From NCBI GenBank assembly GCA_028824685.1, contig JAPPCZ010000069.1, forward strand, positions 28,266 through 92,265: DNA of 64,000 nt, in the 5' to 3' direction. The notes beneath the pieces were generated by a model that was not told where the DNA came from, made no database searches, and worked only from the letters and a program-made list of their open reading frames with translations. Source of the stretch: Candidatus Poribacteria bacterium (GTDB lineage Bacteria; Poribacteria; WGA-4E; WGA-3G). Numbering within the stretch: the first letter of the stretch is position 1; every line of letters begins with the position of its first letter. Made by a program: the position numbers and the translations under genes. Below are positions 28,075-37,202 of this stretch, piece after piece.

Positions 28075-29439
28075 TTATATTTTTTTGTAATCCCAATTAA
28101 AAAATTTAAGCACTTGTCCAACAAGGTAGATAGAACCTGTCACACAGATCAAATCTGTCGGAGATGCGGACGATAAACTCTTCTCAATCGCTGATTCTGG
28201 GGTTGGACATGTTGTTATCTTAGAACATATACTTGACCAAGTGTTTTGTATCGTTTCTGCGGGCAGGACACGTGGATTATCGGAAACTTGTGTTGCAATC
28301 ACGTGGTCCGCTGTTTTTGAAATAATTTCGCCAATTGCGGTTAAATTCTTATCTTTCATAATACTAACGATAAAAATCACCTGAGCGTAACAAAAATTTT
28401 CACGAATAGCACGACATAACGCTTCCATTGAAACGGGGGAATGTGCACCATCCAACACAACAAGCGGTGAGGACATAACTTGCTGGATTCGCCCGTGCCA
28501 CTGAACGTTCTTGAAGCCAGCATAAACACTGTCCTTTGAAATTATATACCCTCTCTGTTTTAGACATTCAATTGCTGCAATAGCGGTTGTCCCATTCACA
28601 TACTGATGGTGTCCAAGTAATGGCAACGTGAGTCGTGAATAACACTCAGAATCTGTTTTCACCTCAAATTGTTGTGCTATAGGTATACCGTCGGAATTCA
28701 TAACGAGTTGTGATACTGATATATCAGAATCGCGTTCTACAAAATCTTTGACTTCAACAATCGGGGCATTCCGTTCACTCGCTATCTTTTCAATGACAGC
28801 AAGTGCTTCAGGGTGTTGCGGTGCCAGTGCTACCGGACAACCCTGTTTTATAATTTCCGCTTTTTCGCCTGCTATCTCAGTGTATGTTTCTCCTAATATC
28901 GTCGTATGTTCCAAACCAATAGGTGTGATAACAGATGTTACAGGTGAGACAACGTTCGTTGCATCAAGTCTACCCCCTAAGCCAACTTCAATCACAGCAA
29001 AATCAGTTGCTTTGTCAGCAAAATAGGTAAACGCAAGCGCAGTGTATATTTCAAAAAACGAAACACGCCCGAATTCGGTAGTGGAGACGGTTTCAATAGC
29101 AGGCTTTAGTTTTTTAATGTAGTAAGTAACTTCTTCTTCTGATATGAGTCTATCATCAATACGGCACCGTTCCCGTGGTGTTATAAGATGTGGGGACGTA
29201 AATAAACCCATCTTATAGCCTGCCTGTATTAGCACCGAAGCAATAATCGCTGCTGTTGATCCCTTCCCTTTACTTCCTGCAACATGAATTACTTTTAATC
29301 TATCATGCGGATTTCCAAGCAGGTCTAATAGCTGCGAGATGCGATTCAGGTTGTAGAACCGTGCTTGCCGTGAAAAATCCGGACTTCTTTCATAGTCAAT
29401 GAATTGCTCAATATAGGCGAGCGCCGATTTATAGTCCAA
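28075..29439 (-). CDS. folC: Folylpolyglutamate/dihydrofolate synthase
   Basis: A 454-residue Mur-ligase-family enzyme that adds glutamate to (dihydro)folate or dihydropteroate. The ATP-binding loop GSKGKGS is at about residues 55-61, with FTSPHL and the GLGGRLDATN motif downstream. The start is a TTG at 29439, because the conserved N-terminal DYKSALAYIEQF block begins there and no ATG is nearby. Upstream is a palindromic repeat and then glyA, 43 bases away, on the same strand; both genes act in folate one-carbon metabolism, so a glyA-folC operon is likely. Confidence 0.9.
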   Translation of the reverse strand: MDYKSALAYIEQFIDYERSPDFSRQARFYNLNRISQLLDLLGNPHDRLKVIHVAGSKGKGSTAAIIASVLIQAGYKMGLFTSPHLITPRERCRIDDRLISEEEVTYYIKKLKPAIETVSTTEFGRVSFFEIYTALAFTYFADKATDFAVIEVGLGGRLDATNVVSPVTSVITPIGLEHTTILGETYTEIAGEKAEIIKQGCPVALAPQHPEALAVIEKIASERNAPIVEVKDFVERDSDISVSQLVMNSDGIPIAQQFEVKTDSECYSRLTLPLLGHHQYVNGTTAIAAIECLKQRGYIISKDSVYAGFKNVQWHGRIQQVMSSPLVVLDGAHSPVSMEALCRAIRENFCYAQVIFIVSIMKDKNLTAIGEIISKTADHVIATQVSDNPRVLPAETIQNTWSSICSKITTCPTPESAIEKSLSSASPTDLICVTGSIYLVGQVLKFFNWDYKKI

Positions 29440-29454
29440 ATTTTTGATATTACC

Positions 29455-29482
29455 TGTAGGAGCGAGCTCCAGCTCGCGACTT
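29455..29482. repeat. GTAGGAGCGAGCT palindromic repeat between glyA and folC
   Basis: GCGAGCT and AGCTCGC form a 7-bp hairpin with a two-base loop, preceded by the GTAGGA motif of the local repeat family. It lies in the 43-base glyA-folC gap, directly before the TTG start of folC, and could attenuate folC expression. Confidence 0.55.
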
Positions 29483-30739
29483 CTATACCTTTAAATATTC
29501 ATAAATCGGAAATTGCTCGCAAAATTCCTGGACCTTTTCTCGGATTCGCTGTTTTATAGATGCTTTTTGTCTATTCTCAAGTGCCTCAGTAATAAAATCC
29601 GCGATGTGAACCATCTCATCTTCTTTCATGCCGCGCGTCGTAACCATCGGTGTGCCAAGACGAATTCCACTTGTCGTTTTCGGTTTCCTTTTATCAAACG
29701 GAATTGTGTTCTTATTCACAATAATTCCAGCATCTTCAAGGTGATCCGCTGCCTGTCTACCGCTCAATTTTTCATATTTTGAAGTCAAGTCTAACAACAT
29801 CAAATGATTGTCCGTGCCACCACTGACTAATCGGAATCCATTTTCCATTAATCTCTCGGCAAGTGCCTTAGCATTTTTAACGATTTGTTCTTGATATGTT
29901 TTAAACTCAGGTTCGCTTGCTTCCTTGAAAGCAACTGCCCGCGCAGCAATCGTATGCAGGAAAGGTCCGCCTTGTAAACCGGGAAAAACAGCACGGTCTA
30001 TCTTGGCTGCATGCTCTTCCTTACACATTATCATCGCACCACGAGGGCCACGTAAGGTTTTATGTGTTGTTGTGGTAACCACATCACTATATGGAACCGG
30101 ATCAGGATGAACGCCACCAGCGATCAGACCCGCAATATGCGCTATATCTGCAAGCAGATATGCCCCAACAGAATCGGCAACTTGCCGCCACGCAGCGAAA
30201 TCAAAGTGACGCGGATACGCTGTTGCACCGACAACGATAAGTTTCGGACGGTGTTCTTCCGCAAGACTCGCTACCGCTTCCATGTCAATCAACTCAGATT
30301 CAGCATCCACACCATACGCAACAACATTGTAATAACGACCAGAAAAGTTCACCTTATCGCCATGACTCAAATGTCCACCGTGGCTAAGAGACATTGCCAA
30401 AATCGTGTCACCGGGATCAAGCAGTGCATGATACGCCGCCATATTCGCTTGAGTGCCAGCGTGCGGTTGCACATTCACATGCTCAGCACCGAAGAGTGTT
30501 TTGGCACGCTCAATAGCAAGCGATTCCACCCCATCCATAAACTCACAACCGTTATAGTAGCGTTCACCGGGATACCCCTCAGCGTATTTATTCGCTAAGA
30601 TACTCCCCTGAATTTCCATAACGGCACGACTGGCGTAGTTCTCCGATGGAATCAGCATGAGAGAATTTTGCTGACGGGCCAAGTCGTTGGCGGTAATTTC
30701 AACAATCTGTGGATCTACCTCTGCCAATAATTTATTCAT
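29483..30739 (-). CDS. glyA: Serine hydroxymethyltransferase
   Basis: A fold-type I PLP enzyme interconverting serine and glycine with tetrahydrofolate. I use the ATG at 30739 (418 residues, GGTGA six bases upstream); a GTG three codons earlier is possible. The Schiff-base Lys is about residue 227 in [12 protein letters not shown], and the N-terminal LIPSENYAS and [13 protein letters not shown] blocks are intact. A sigma70-like promoter lies at 30789-30817. It is followed by folC on the same strand, a natural folate pairing. Confidence 0.95.
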   Translation of the reverse strand: MNKLLAEVDPQIVEITANDLARQQNSLMLIPSENYASRAVMEIQGSILANKYAEGYPGERYYNGCEFMDGVESLAIERAKTLFGAEHVNVQPHAGTQANMAAYHALLDPGDTILAMSLSHGGHLSHGDKVNFSGRYYNVVAYGVDAESELIDMEAVASLAEEHRPKLIVVGATAYPRHFDFAAWRQVADSVGAYLLADIAHIAGLIAGGVHPDPVPYSDVVTTTTHKTLRGPRGAMIMCKEEHAAKIDRAVFPGLQGGPFLHTIAARAVAFKEASEPEFKTYQEQIVKNAKALAERLMENGFRLVSGGTDNHLMLLDLTSKYEKLSGRQAADHLEDAGIIVNKNTIPFDKRKPKTTSGIRLGTPMVTTRGMKEDEMVHIADFITEALENRQKASIKQRIREKVQEFCEQFPIYEYLKV

Positions 30740-30788
30740 TCTTTTCACCGTTTTTAACTTGACATGGTGTTGTTTTCATGAAAATGAA

Positions 30789-30817
30789 ATTGTAACACAG
30801 ATTTGTTACAATTTCAA
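30789..30817 (-). promoter_or_regulatory. Sigma70-like promoter of glyA
   Basis: On the minus strand, TTGAAA (30812-30817) and TACAAT (30789-30794) are separated by 17 bases. The region also has TGTAACA/TGTTACA symmetry across the spacer, a possible operator. It is back-to-back with a plus-strand promoter starting at 30824. Confidence 0.7.
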
Positions 30818-30823
30818 GAAAAG

Positions 30824-30874
30824 TTGACATATCTGTGTCAACATGTTATATTAGTGGTAACGGATTTTCGTTAC
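30824..30874 (+). promoter_or_regulatory. Promoter plus GTAACG/CGTTAC dyad, duplicated at 57082-57132
   Basis: TTGACA (30824-30829), a 17-base spacer and TATATT (30847-30852) form a near-perfect promoter. Four bases later GTAACG (30857-30862) and CGTTAC (30869-30874) flank GATTTT, placing the dyad at the expected transcription start. The same arrangement, with the same spacing and mostly the same bases, occurs at 57082-57132. Here no obvious plus-strand gene follows: only a 23-codon ORF at 30898-30969, then the 3' end of a convergent gene. Confidence 0.7.
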
Positions 30875-30946
30875 TTTTGTTTAATAGGATTTTTGGGATG
30901 GGTTTTGTGAGTTGTGGTGGTGCGATTCATTTGTATCGGATTGGTG

Positions 30947-33535
30947 TTACTTCTTATTGTACTTCCTAAACTTCACAAAGCGTCCTCGAATATCAACTAC
31001 GATTTCCTTTTCAAACACACCATTTGGATATTGTGGGTCGTTAAGTCGGATAACAAGCGTGTCCTTGATTTTACCACCTAAGAAATTAAGTGTTTTATTT
31101 GGTTGGATAATCCTTTCAACAGATTCACCGGTATGAAGCGTGCGCTGCTGCGAAGTGAACTGGGGAAAGATATGAAACCGCTGCCTTTTAAACCTTACTT
31201 CAAAAACACGTAATTCAGTTTTGCCAATGTTAGTAATTGTCAGAGGTATACCGTTGAAACGTTGTTTGTGACTATTCACTTCAATCTTTGCTTTACCTTC
31301 AACAATATCTGCCGCGAATTGAATAGGTAGCAACATCCCTGACTTATCGTCATGAAATCTTATAATTGCAGAAACTCGTCCAGTATTTGCGTGAACTTGT
31401 GGATTGATAATCAATTTACAATGTCCAGTATTATCTGCAGCAAGATTATCAATAGTCTCCAAGAAACCTGATTCTGATAGTTCATCAGGTATTTTGACAC
31501 TGCACACCACGTTACCCTTATTATCACTGCGTTTTATTGTTATAGTTACGTGCTGTGGGTCATCAAACAGATAGATCTTAGGAAAATATAAAGCGGGTGG
31601 GTTGGCAACAAGATGAACCATGTCATACTTGGCAACGAACGGCAACACACGACGGTTCGCCAAATAGCAATCTGTGATTAGCGATGCACGTATCTGTTTA
31701 CGATAGGCATTAGCGGGTCTTTCACTCACTACCTGAACCAACGGAGATGTAGGCATCAGTTCAAATGCTGTTTCGTTTTGGACATCCAGGTCGCTTTCGC
31801 TAAAACGTAAGAAAGTGGATGGTTGAATTTCTCCTTTCAGTCTACCTGCACCGAGAATATCAAGTTCAATCGGTACGGATTCAGATGCATTTTGCTCCAT
31901 TTGAGGAAAGACTAATTCATCGTTACGAACAACTGGAACAGGTCCATTTACCCTACCAAACACATAAATTGGTGATTGAAACGTTCGCTTCGGTTCTTTC
32001 TCGGTTTCCACTTGAATCCAACCTAAATTGAGTCCTGGTAGGAGATGTTTTGGTCGAATGATAGCAGTTACCTCATGCTTTTTGCGGCCAGGTAGAACAA
32101 GTGTTTCAGGTTTAATGCGGAGCCAATCCGTAGCAGAACGAAGTGTTAATTCTAATTTCTGTTTAGATCTATTTCGCAGTGTCACCTTCTGTTCTATCTT
32201 CTCAATCTGTATTCTGGATGCGATGCCATGTGAACAGCAAATTATTTCGTATAAACGCGCAGGATCAAGCCGCATTTCACCATCAATTTCTGCGCGATAA
32301 ACGTATGTTCCTTCAAAAAGGCTCAATGGAACACCGAAGGCATCATTTCTTTTTTCAAAGAATAACGTGCGCGGTGTCCAATCGTTGAAACTGCCCATTA
32401 GATAACCGAGACGTTCTTCGCCTGTCCGTGGGAATTGAAAATCTACATCCCCAAAAATCATAACAAATTGATAGGGATCATCTTCGGGGAAAACATCAAT
32501 CGGTAAAGGTTTTTCTTGTTCAGAAAATGTTTCAACGTGATGGAGATCAGGTTGTTCTTTGTCCAGCATCAACGTGGTTTCATTGACAATCTTATGCCAC
32601 ACCCAAATTGATGTTTTCTTATCTGCTAAACTGAGTTCACCAACATTACGTCCTGCCTCCAGTTTTTCAACGTTTACAGAAACAGGCAATTCGATTGTAT
32701 CATATCCTGTCGTATAGATCTTAGACTGTACAACCAACCAGTCAGAATCGGATGTTATCACCTGCTCGGAAAATTCGCTTTGACTAACAATCGGAATTGA
32801 AACATGTTGTTTGAAGTATTTTAGTGCAATTCCAGTCTTTTTTTGTCGTGGCATTACGACACTTGGTTTCCGCAAATCTAATGTGTAATGTAGTTCACTT
32901 TTTGATGTGAAAATATAAGCGTCAAAAGTTGATTCATCTTTTTGTGTAATTTCAAGACGGGTTGGTGGGTAAAGTCTGAAATCTCCGATGAGTAGAAATT
33001 CAGCAGACGGTGCTTCCATATCTTCACGTTTATCAGCAATAGAAACTTTACAAGTAGTTATTTCGCCGAAGTTGATATATTCCGGAAGCATCAAATTCGT
33101 CCGTTGAGTGTCTGGTGGATTCACACACAACAATATATCACTAAACGTCTTTCGTTTTGAATTGGAAAGAACGCTTAGTTTCACTCTATTCTTTGATGAA
33201 GGGTTTGGTAGTGTTCTTAGGTTAAGTTTCAGTTCAAGTTCCAGAGGTTCTGATGTTGATGTTAGTGTCACAGGTTTTGATCCATCAGCTCTCTTTACCC
33301 ACCTTTCGAATCCACGTGGAATACGTATATGTTCTACATACAACCTCCCACCACCGACGTTAGAAACTTCAACTTTTATAGACTGGTTTGGATTATCAAA
33401 CGTATCCACATATATGTTCGCATCGGTATAGAGGAAGGGATCGTCAATCAGGGTAACCTTGAATGAAGGTAGAGGTGGAGGCGGTGCTATGGGGAGATAT
33501 GTCTTGCGATAAATTTCTTTGAGATGATTAATCAT
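30947..33535 (-). CDS. Multi-Ig-like protein with an AMPK-beta/CBM48-like domain (last gene of the 11-gene operon)
   Basis: About 862 residues from the ATG at 33535 (a TTG at 33550 is possible). It consists of serial beta-sandwich segments with Ig-like patterns, such as IKVEVSNVGGGRLYVEHI near the start and LTITNIGKTELRVFEV near the end. In the middle (about 370-430) lies a glycogen-binding-like E-set domain with GSFNDW and DGEMRLDP, the signature of AMPK-beta/CBM48 domains. The N-terminus is Pro-rich with no signal peptide. The Ig-like pattern GxxxVxNxGxxxL also occurs in the Hsp70 fusion encoded upstream, which supports a shared complex. Substrate or partner binding is inferred. Confidence 0.65.
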   Translation of the reverse strand: MINHLKEIYRKTYLPIAPPPPLPSFKVTLIDDPFLYTDANIYVDTFDNPNQSIKVEVSNVGGGRLYVEHIRIPRGFERWVKRADGSKPVTLTSTSEPLELELKLNLRTLPNPSSKNRVKLSVLSNSKRKTFSDILLCVNPPDTQRTNLMLPEYINFGEITTCKVSIADKREDMEAPSAEFLLIGDFRLYPPTRLEITQKDESTFDAYIFTSKSELHYTLDLRKPSVVMPRQKKTGIALKYFKQHVSIPIVSQSEFSEQVITSDSDWLVVQSKIYTTGYDTIELPVSVNVEKLEAGRNVGELSLADKKTSIWVWHKIVNETTLMLDKEQPDLHHVETFSEQEKPLPIDVFPEDDPYQFVMIFGDVDFQFPRTGEERLGYLMGSFNDWTPRTLFFEKRNDAFGVPLSLFEGTYVYRAEIDGEMRLDPARLYEIICCSHGIASRIQIEKIEQKVTLRNRSKQKLELTLRSATDWLRIKPETLVLPGRKKHEVTAIIRPKHLLPGLNLGWIQVETEKEPKRTFQSPIYVFGRVNGPVPVVRNDELVFPQMEQNASESVPIELDILGAGRLKGEIQPSTFLRFSESDLDVQNETAFELMPTSPLVQVVSERPANAYRKQIRASLITDCYLANRRVLPFVAKYDMVHLVANPPALYFPKIYLFDDPQHVTITIKRSDNKGNVVCSVKIPDELSESGFLETIDNLAADNTGHCKLIINPQVHANTGRVSAIIRFHDDKSGMLLPIQFAADIVEGKAKIEVNSHKQRFNGIPLTITNIGKTELRVFEVRFKRQRFHIFPQFTSQQRTLHTGESVERIIQPNKTLNFLGGKIKDTLVIRLNDPQYPNGVFEKEIVVDIRGRFVKFRKYNKK

Positions 33536-33569
33536 AATCTTATGTCTCAAGGCGCGTTGAACGAAAAGG

Positions 33570-34649
33570 TTACCAATCTAATGGATTTGTTGATTCTTGT
33601 GTGTCGTCATATTCTGTTTCATCATCGTACAAGTCGTCATCGTCATCTGTGATGATGAAACGGTAGACTAAATATCCAATTGGCACTCCCAAACCAACAA
33701 TAAAAAAGAGCGTGGCGATTATTCCTCCGACTACGTTGTTGGACTCTGATGTGTCTTTTTTATCAGGCTTCGGTTTTTCAGGTTTTGGTTCCTCTGGTTT
33801 TGGCTTTTCGGGTTGAGGTTTCGGTTCTTCGGGCGTAGTTTTGATAGGAGGCTTTTGGGGTGTTGTCTCTGGCACTTTTGGTGTAGGCTTAGGCTGCACA
33901 GGGATAGGCACTGTTGTTTTGTCTGGTTTCGGTGCGGGACCTACTTTTAAGGGCGATAAAGGGATAATCTCATCAACAGTTTTACCAACAGACGCAGGTA
34001 ATGTTCCAACAGTCCAACCGGTGCCAGTCGTTTCGCAATAGTAGTATTTTGTGCCATTGTAGGTCAGCGAGGCACCCGTATAATCTCCACTGACACCAAG
34101 TGCAATATGTCCTGGCGTAAAAATGAGGGCAGTTTTTTCCCCTAATCCGCGCAGGACAGCAGCCACAAGGATAGTCGTATCTTCGCAGTCGCCGCCTCCT
34201 TCAATCAGTGTCTCAACAGCGTATCGTCTGAATTCATCAAAACCTGTCGTCACGTCATCAAGGGTATATGGCAGGGATTGGACAAAACTTAAAACGAAAT
34301 CAACGCGGTCCTGCTTTGTCCAACTTCTGTTCTGTTTGCAGGTGCGTTCAAACTCACGCGTCAAATTGCCAAGCGTTGTTCTCCCTTCTTCCACTAATTT
34401 GGGTATATCGTAGCGTTCTTTGCCAGAGTAAGAATTATATCGTTCTAAGTCAATTGTCATTAGGACAGTGTAGGGTTTTCCCTTGAAATTCCACACATAT
34501 CGCCTACCGATTGTCTGGCGTGTATTGGGGGGACGCTGCTGGGTGATTCCCTCTACAATGCGGACAAAACTTAAGGCATCATTTGCTATAACGTTGGTAT
34601 TGATGAGAAGTTCGCTAATGAACAAGACAATCAGGAGTCTGATGTGCAT
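33570..34649 (-). CDS. Membrane-anchored transglutaminase-like protein
   Basis: 359 residues: signal peptide (1-22), a transglutaminase-like papain-fold domain, a long Pro/Lys/Glu-rich linker (about 235-300), one membrane helix (306-332) and an Asp/Glu-rich tail. The catalytic Cys155 is in GGGDCED and the His181 in PGHIALGV. The third residue, normally Asp in a YxDPT-like strand, appears as CETTGTGW near 205-212. The domain should lie outside the membrane. Such domains act as proteases or amidases or as cross-linkers. The gene starts 6 bases after the GrpE-like gene ends, with GGAGAG as ribosome binding site. Confidence 0.75.
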   Translation of the reverse strand: MHIRLLIVLFISELLINTNVIANDALSFVRIVEGITQQRPPNTRQTIGRRYVWNFKGKPYTVLMTIDLERYNSYSGKERYDIPKLVEEGRTTLGNLTREFERTCKQNRSWTKQDRVDFVLSFVQSLPYTLDDVTTGFDEFRRYAVETLIEGGGDCEDTTILVAAVLRGLGEKTALIFTPGHIALGVSGDYTGASLTYNGTKYYYCETTGTGWTVGTLPASVGKTVDEIIPLSPLKVGPAPKPDKTTVPIPVQPKPTPKVPETTPQKPPIKTTPEEPKPQPEKPKPEEPKPEKPKPDKKDTSESNNVVGGIIATLFFIVGLGVPIGYLVYRFIITDDDDDLYDDETEYDDTQESTNPLDW

Positions 34650-34655
34650 TGTGTG

Positions 34656-35870
34656 TTACTCTCCGCGAATGACCACCGGCTTTTGAATGATTTCACCATC
34701 TGCTTTCCGTCTAAGACCGGGGGAAACAATTTCAATAACGGTTCCATGTTCGCCACTTGTATGTCGTGATTCTCTAATGTCATGCACATGTGAATCAGCT
34801 TTCGTAACTCCAAGTTCGATAGGAACCACTTCATATCCTAAAAACCTTAAAAATTTTTCCATTTTTTTAGGTAAATCTTCAAATGGTATAAAATCTACAA
34901 CCTCATTAAATAAACGATACCTTATAAATTGAGGTATAAATTGGTTATATTCCTCCTCGTCTACCTGATACCCCAGTTCATAGGCAGAAAGCACTCCTTC
35001 TAAACGGGCAGCATGAGCAACGCATTGGTCGCGAATGTGAGTTAGTTCTGCTTCTGTGCTTACATCAGTTGTTACATCAAGAGGAATAGGTGAAATATCA
35101 GATTCACTCCGAATACGCTCCAGTCTGTCCTTGATATTTCTCTCTGCATTTATCAAGATTTGTACAAATTCGGGATCAACTGTTTTGTCTTGTTCTAATT
35201 CAGCCCTCCACTTACCTAAATCATACGCCATTGAATTTAATATTATCATTACATTTTGACTTGGTGTTGGATTCTCTATAGCAACCAAATCAATCGGTTC
35301 ACCGCTTTTATAGGCCTCAACTAATGTCAATACCTGTTTTTGCGCTAATTGGACCGTTTTCTCAACTTCCAGATGATAATGAATTACGTCATTATCATCT
35401 CCACCTTTATCTTCAATTTCCCTATCAGAATTCATATTTTTTAAGTAACTACTGATAATGTTTAGATACTCTCTTATTTGTCCGATATCAGACTGGATAT
35501 TTTTCTGATCCTTCTGAATTGAGGTTTGTACAGGATCCATTTCGTTCAATTTTTTGGTGTTCCGCGTACTAATCTTTTGAATAGCATCCAATCTTTGCAT
35601 TAATTCCTGTTTAACTTGATTCGTATCTGTTTGTAATACTTGTGTTGTTTTCCACATTGTTTTCCATTGTCTAACCATTTGAATGACGAAAAAAACAAAC
35701 ACAGTAAGGATTGCAATTATCACGAGAACAATTAACACTGTCCAGGACATGGTTTCCCATATATCGGGTTCAATGTCAAATTGATCCTCGTTTTCCTGTG
35801 AATACCCACTTGAAGCAAACGTAAATAGAACTAATGTGAGGAATAACAACGTATATCTAAAATATAACAT
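34656..35870 (-). CDS. Membrane-anchored coiled-coil protein with GrpE-like C-terminus
   Basis: 404 residues: signal-like start (1-24), one membrane helix (about 43-66), a coiled-coil stretch (about 70-150), a helical middle, and a C-terminal domain (about 320-404). The last 60 residues follow the GrpE beta-wing plan: LGYEVVPIELG, a His-containing segment (HVHDIRESR), then HGTVIEIVSPGLR, and a final IIQKPVVIRG. GrpE is the nucleotide exchange factor of Hsp70. Because two Hsp70-related genes precede it in this operon, I read it as a membrane-tethered exchange factor. The match is by pattern only and needs a profile search. Confidence 0.55.
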   Translation of the reverse strand: MLYFRYTLLFLTLVLFTFASSGYSQENEDQFDIEPDIWETMSWTVLIVLVIIAILTVFVFFVIQMVRQWKTMWKTTQVLQTDTNQVKQELMQRLDAIQKISTRNTKKLNEMDPVQTSIQKDQKNIQSDIGQIREYLNIISSYLKNMNSDREIEDKGGDDNDVIHYHLEVEKTVQLAQKQVLTLVEAYKSGEPIDLVAIENPTPSQNVMIILNSMAYDLGKWRAELEQDKTVDPEFVQILINAERNIKDRLERIRSESDISPIPLDVTTDVSTEAELTHIRDQCVAHAARLEGVLSAYELGYQVDEEEYNQFIPQFIRYRLFNEVVDFIPFEDLPKKMEKFLRFLGYEVVPIELGVTKADSHVHDIRESRHTSGEHGTVIEIVSPGLRRKADGEIIQKPVVIRGE

Positions 35871-35907
35871 AACACTTACTCTTCTATTGTCTAAAGCGAT
35901 TATAGTT

Positions 35908-37146
35908 TTAGTCCATCAAAACTGGTACAGTAAATTCAACTAATTTTTGCTCCTGCTGATCTGGTAAAATTACTGCAAATGTGCCGTTAGTTGTATCATC
36001 TAAGGTTACCGAAAGTATAAATTCCATCGGGCTGTTCAATGTATACTTCCTATCTGTCGATGGCTCAACCTCAAGCGTTGCAAGATAATGGACATCGCTG
36101 TATTCTGTCGTGGATAAACCGCAGTAGAGATGAACATCGAATTTTTCTGGTGCACCTGTGAAGCGAAAAGCTTTTTTTTGATGATACGGTGGCACCCATG
36201 TTTTCGGAATAAGTTCTACCATGTTTCTATCAGGCAATCGCACACCGAAGCAGTAATGATAAACAAAATGGAGTGGTTTTGCAGAGCTTTCTTCCTCAAA
36301 TTGTCGAACCAATTCTGCTCCACCCAATAATGCCGCTGTTTCCTGCTTTTCAAGAAATGTTGCATTGCATTGATCACGCAATAACTCAATAATAGTTTTA
36401 GTAGTATCGTCAATTCTGCCAGAAAAACCGACAGCAATAGACAGGTCATTTTCAACCTTTTGCAGTGCCTTTTGCACACTGGATACCTTTTTGCCCACAT
36501 CCGTGCAGTAGTCGGTAAACCGCATTATATCGGTCAACTCAACCGATACGTTGTCTTCCAATCGACTATAAACTGTATGATAGACTACAAGATCGTGCCG
36601 TGCAAAATCTATCATAAACAGATGGCATTTGTTTGCATCAGTGAGTATATCCTCCAACGTCTTCTGGTAATATATTGAAAGGCATAACGGTTGGCTAAGC
36701 ATACCACGAAGCGTCACTTTTGATGATTTGAGAAATGAAACCTGTCCCTCAATTTTTAAACGCTTGAGTGCCGTCCGTAGTTGTTGACGATGCATAAGTG
36801 TCCACTGATGAGGTGTGATAAGATATACCAGCATCCAATCTATGGGATAGCCTTGCTCGGGCAACTGACGGTGAAAAATCTCCTCAAAAAAAGCATTAAA
36901 TAAACATTCCAAAGTTTTTTCATCCGTAATTTCCTGAAAAAACACATCTAATTCTGTAAATCGCACCTCTAAGTCAAGTCGATCGAATTCTTCCCCAAAA
37001 CAAGCAACTAATGTGTCATCGTTTTCCTGCCGAAACCCAACCTTCCAAGGAAGTGCCGGACTGATGGTTTGAAATTGTTCGTCAGTTAAAACGCCTATCT
37101 GTATTTCAGTGGTAGAAAGATCAATGATGCATACGTTATTTTGCAT
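35908..37146 (-). CDS. Degenerate Hsp70/actin-fold protein
   Basis: 412 residues from the ATG at 37146 (a TTG two codons earlier is possible). It shows the skeleton of an actin-fold ATPase with eroded motifs: IIDLSTTE at the start in place of IDFGTTNS, FMIDFARHD near 178-186 in place of DFGGGTxD, IAVGFSGRI near 238 in place of the adenosine motif, and TAALLGGAEL near 271. The C-terminal 120 residues are beta-rich, like a small substrate-binding domain. The loss of the Gly-rich phosphate loop suggests weak or absent ATPase activity. It follows an intact Hsp70 gene, so it may act as its regulatory partner. Confidence 0.6.
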   Translation of the reverse strand: MQNNVCIIDLSTTEIQIGVLTDEQFQTISPALPWKVGFRQENDDTLVACFGEEFDRLDLEVRFTELDVFFQEITDEKTLECLFNAFFEEIFHRQLPEQGYPIDWMLVYLITPHQWTLMHRQQLRTALKRLKIEGQVSFLKSSKVTLRGMLSQPLCLSIYYQKTLEDILTDANKCHLFMIDFARHDLVVYHTVYSRLEDNVSVELTDIMRFTDYCTDVGKKVSSVQKALQKVENDLSIAVGFSGRIDDTTKTIIELLRDQCNATFLEKQETAALLGGAELVRQFEEESSAKPLHFVYHYCFGVRLPDRNMVELIPKTWVPPYHQKKAFRFTGAPEKFDVHLYCGLSTTEYSDVHYLATLEVEPSTDRKYTLNSPMEFILSVTLDDTTNGTFAVILPDQQEQKLVEFTVPVLMD

Positions 37147-37202
37147 TAGCAATCCGTTGTCAGAACTAAAACAGTCAATGTTGGATTGATGTCAACGTTC
37201 AT

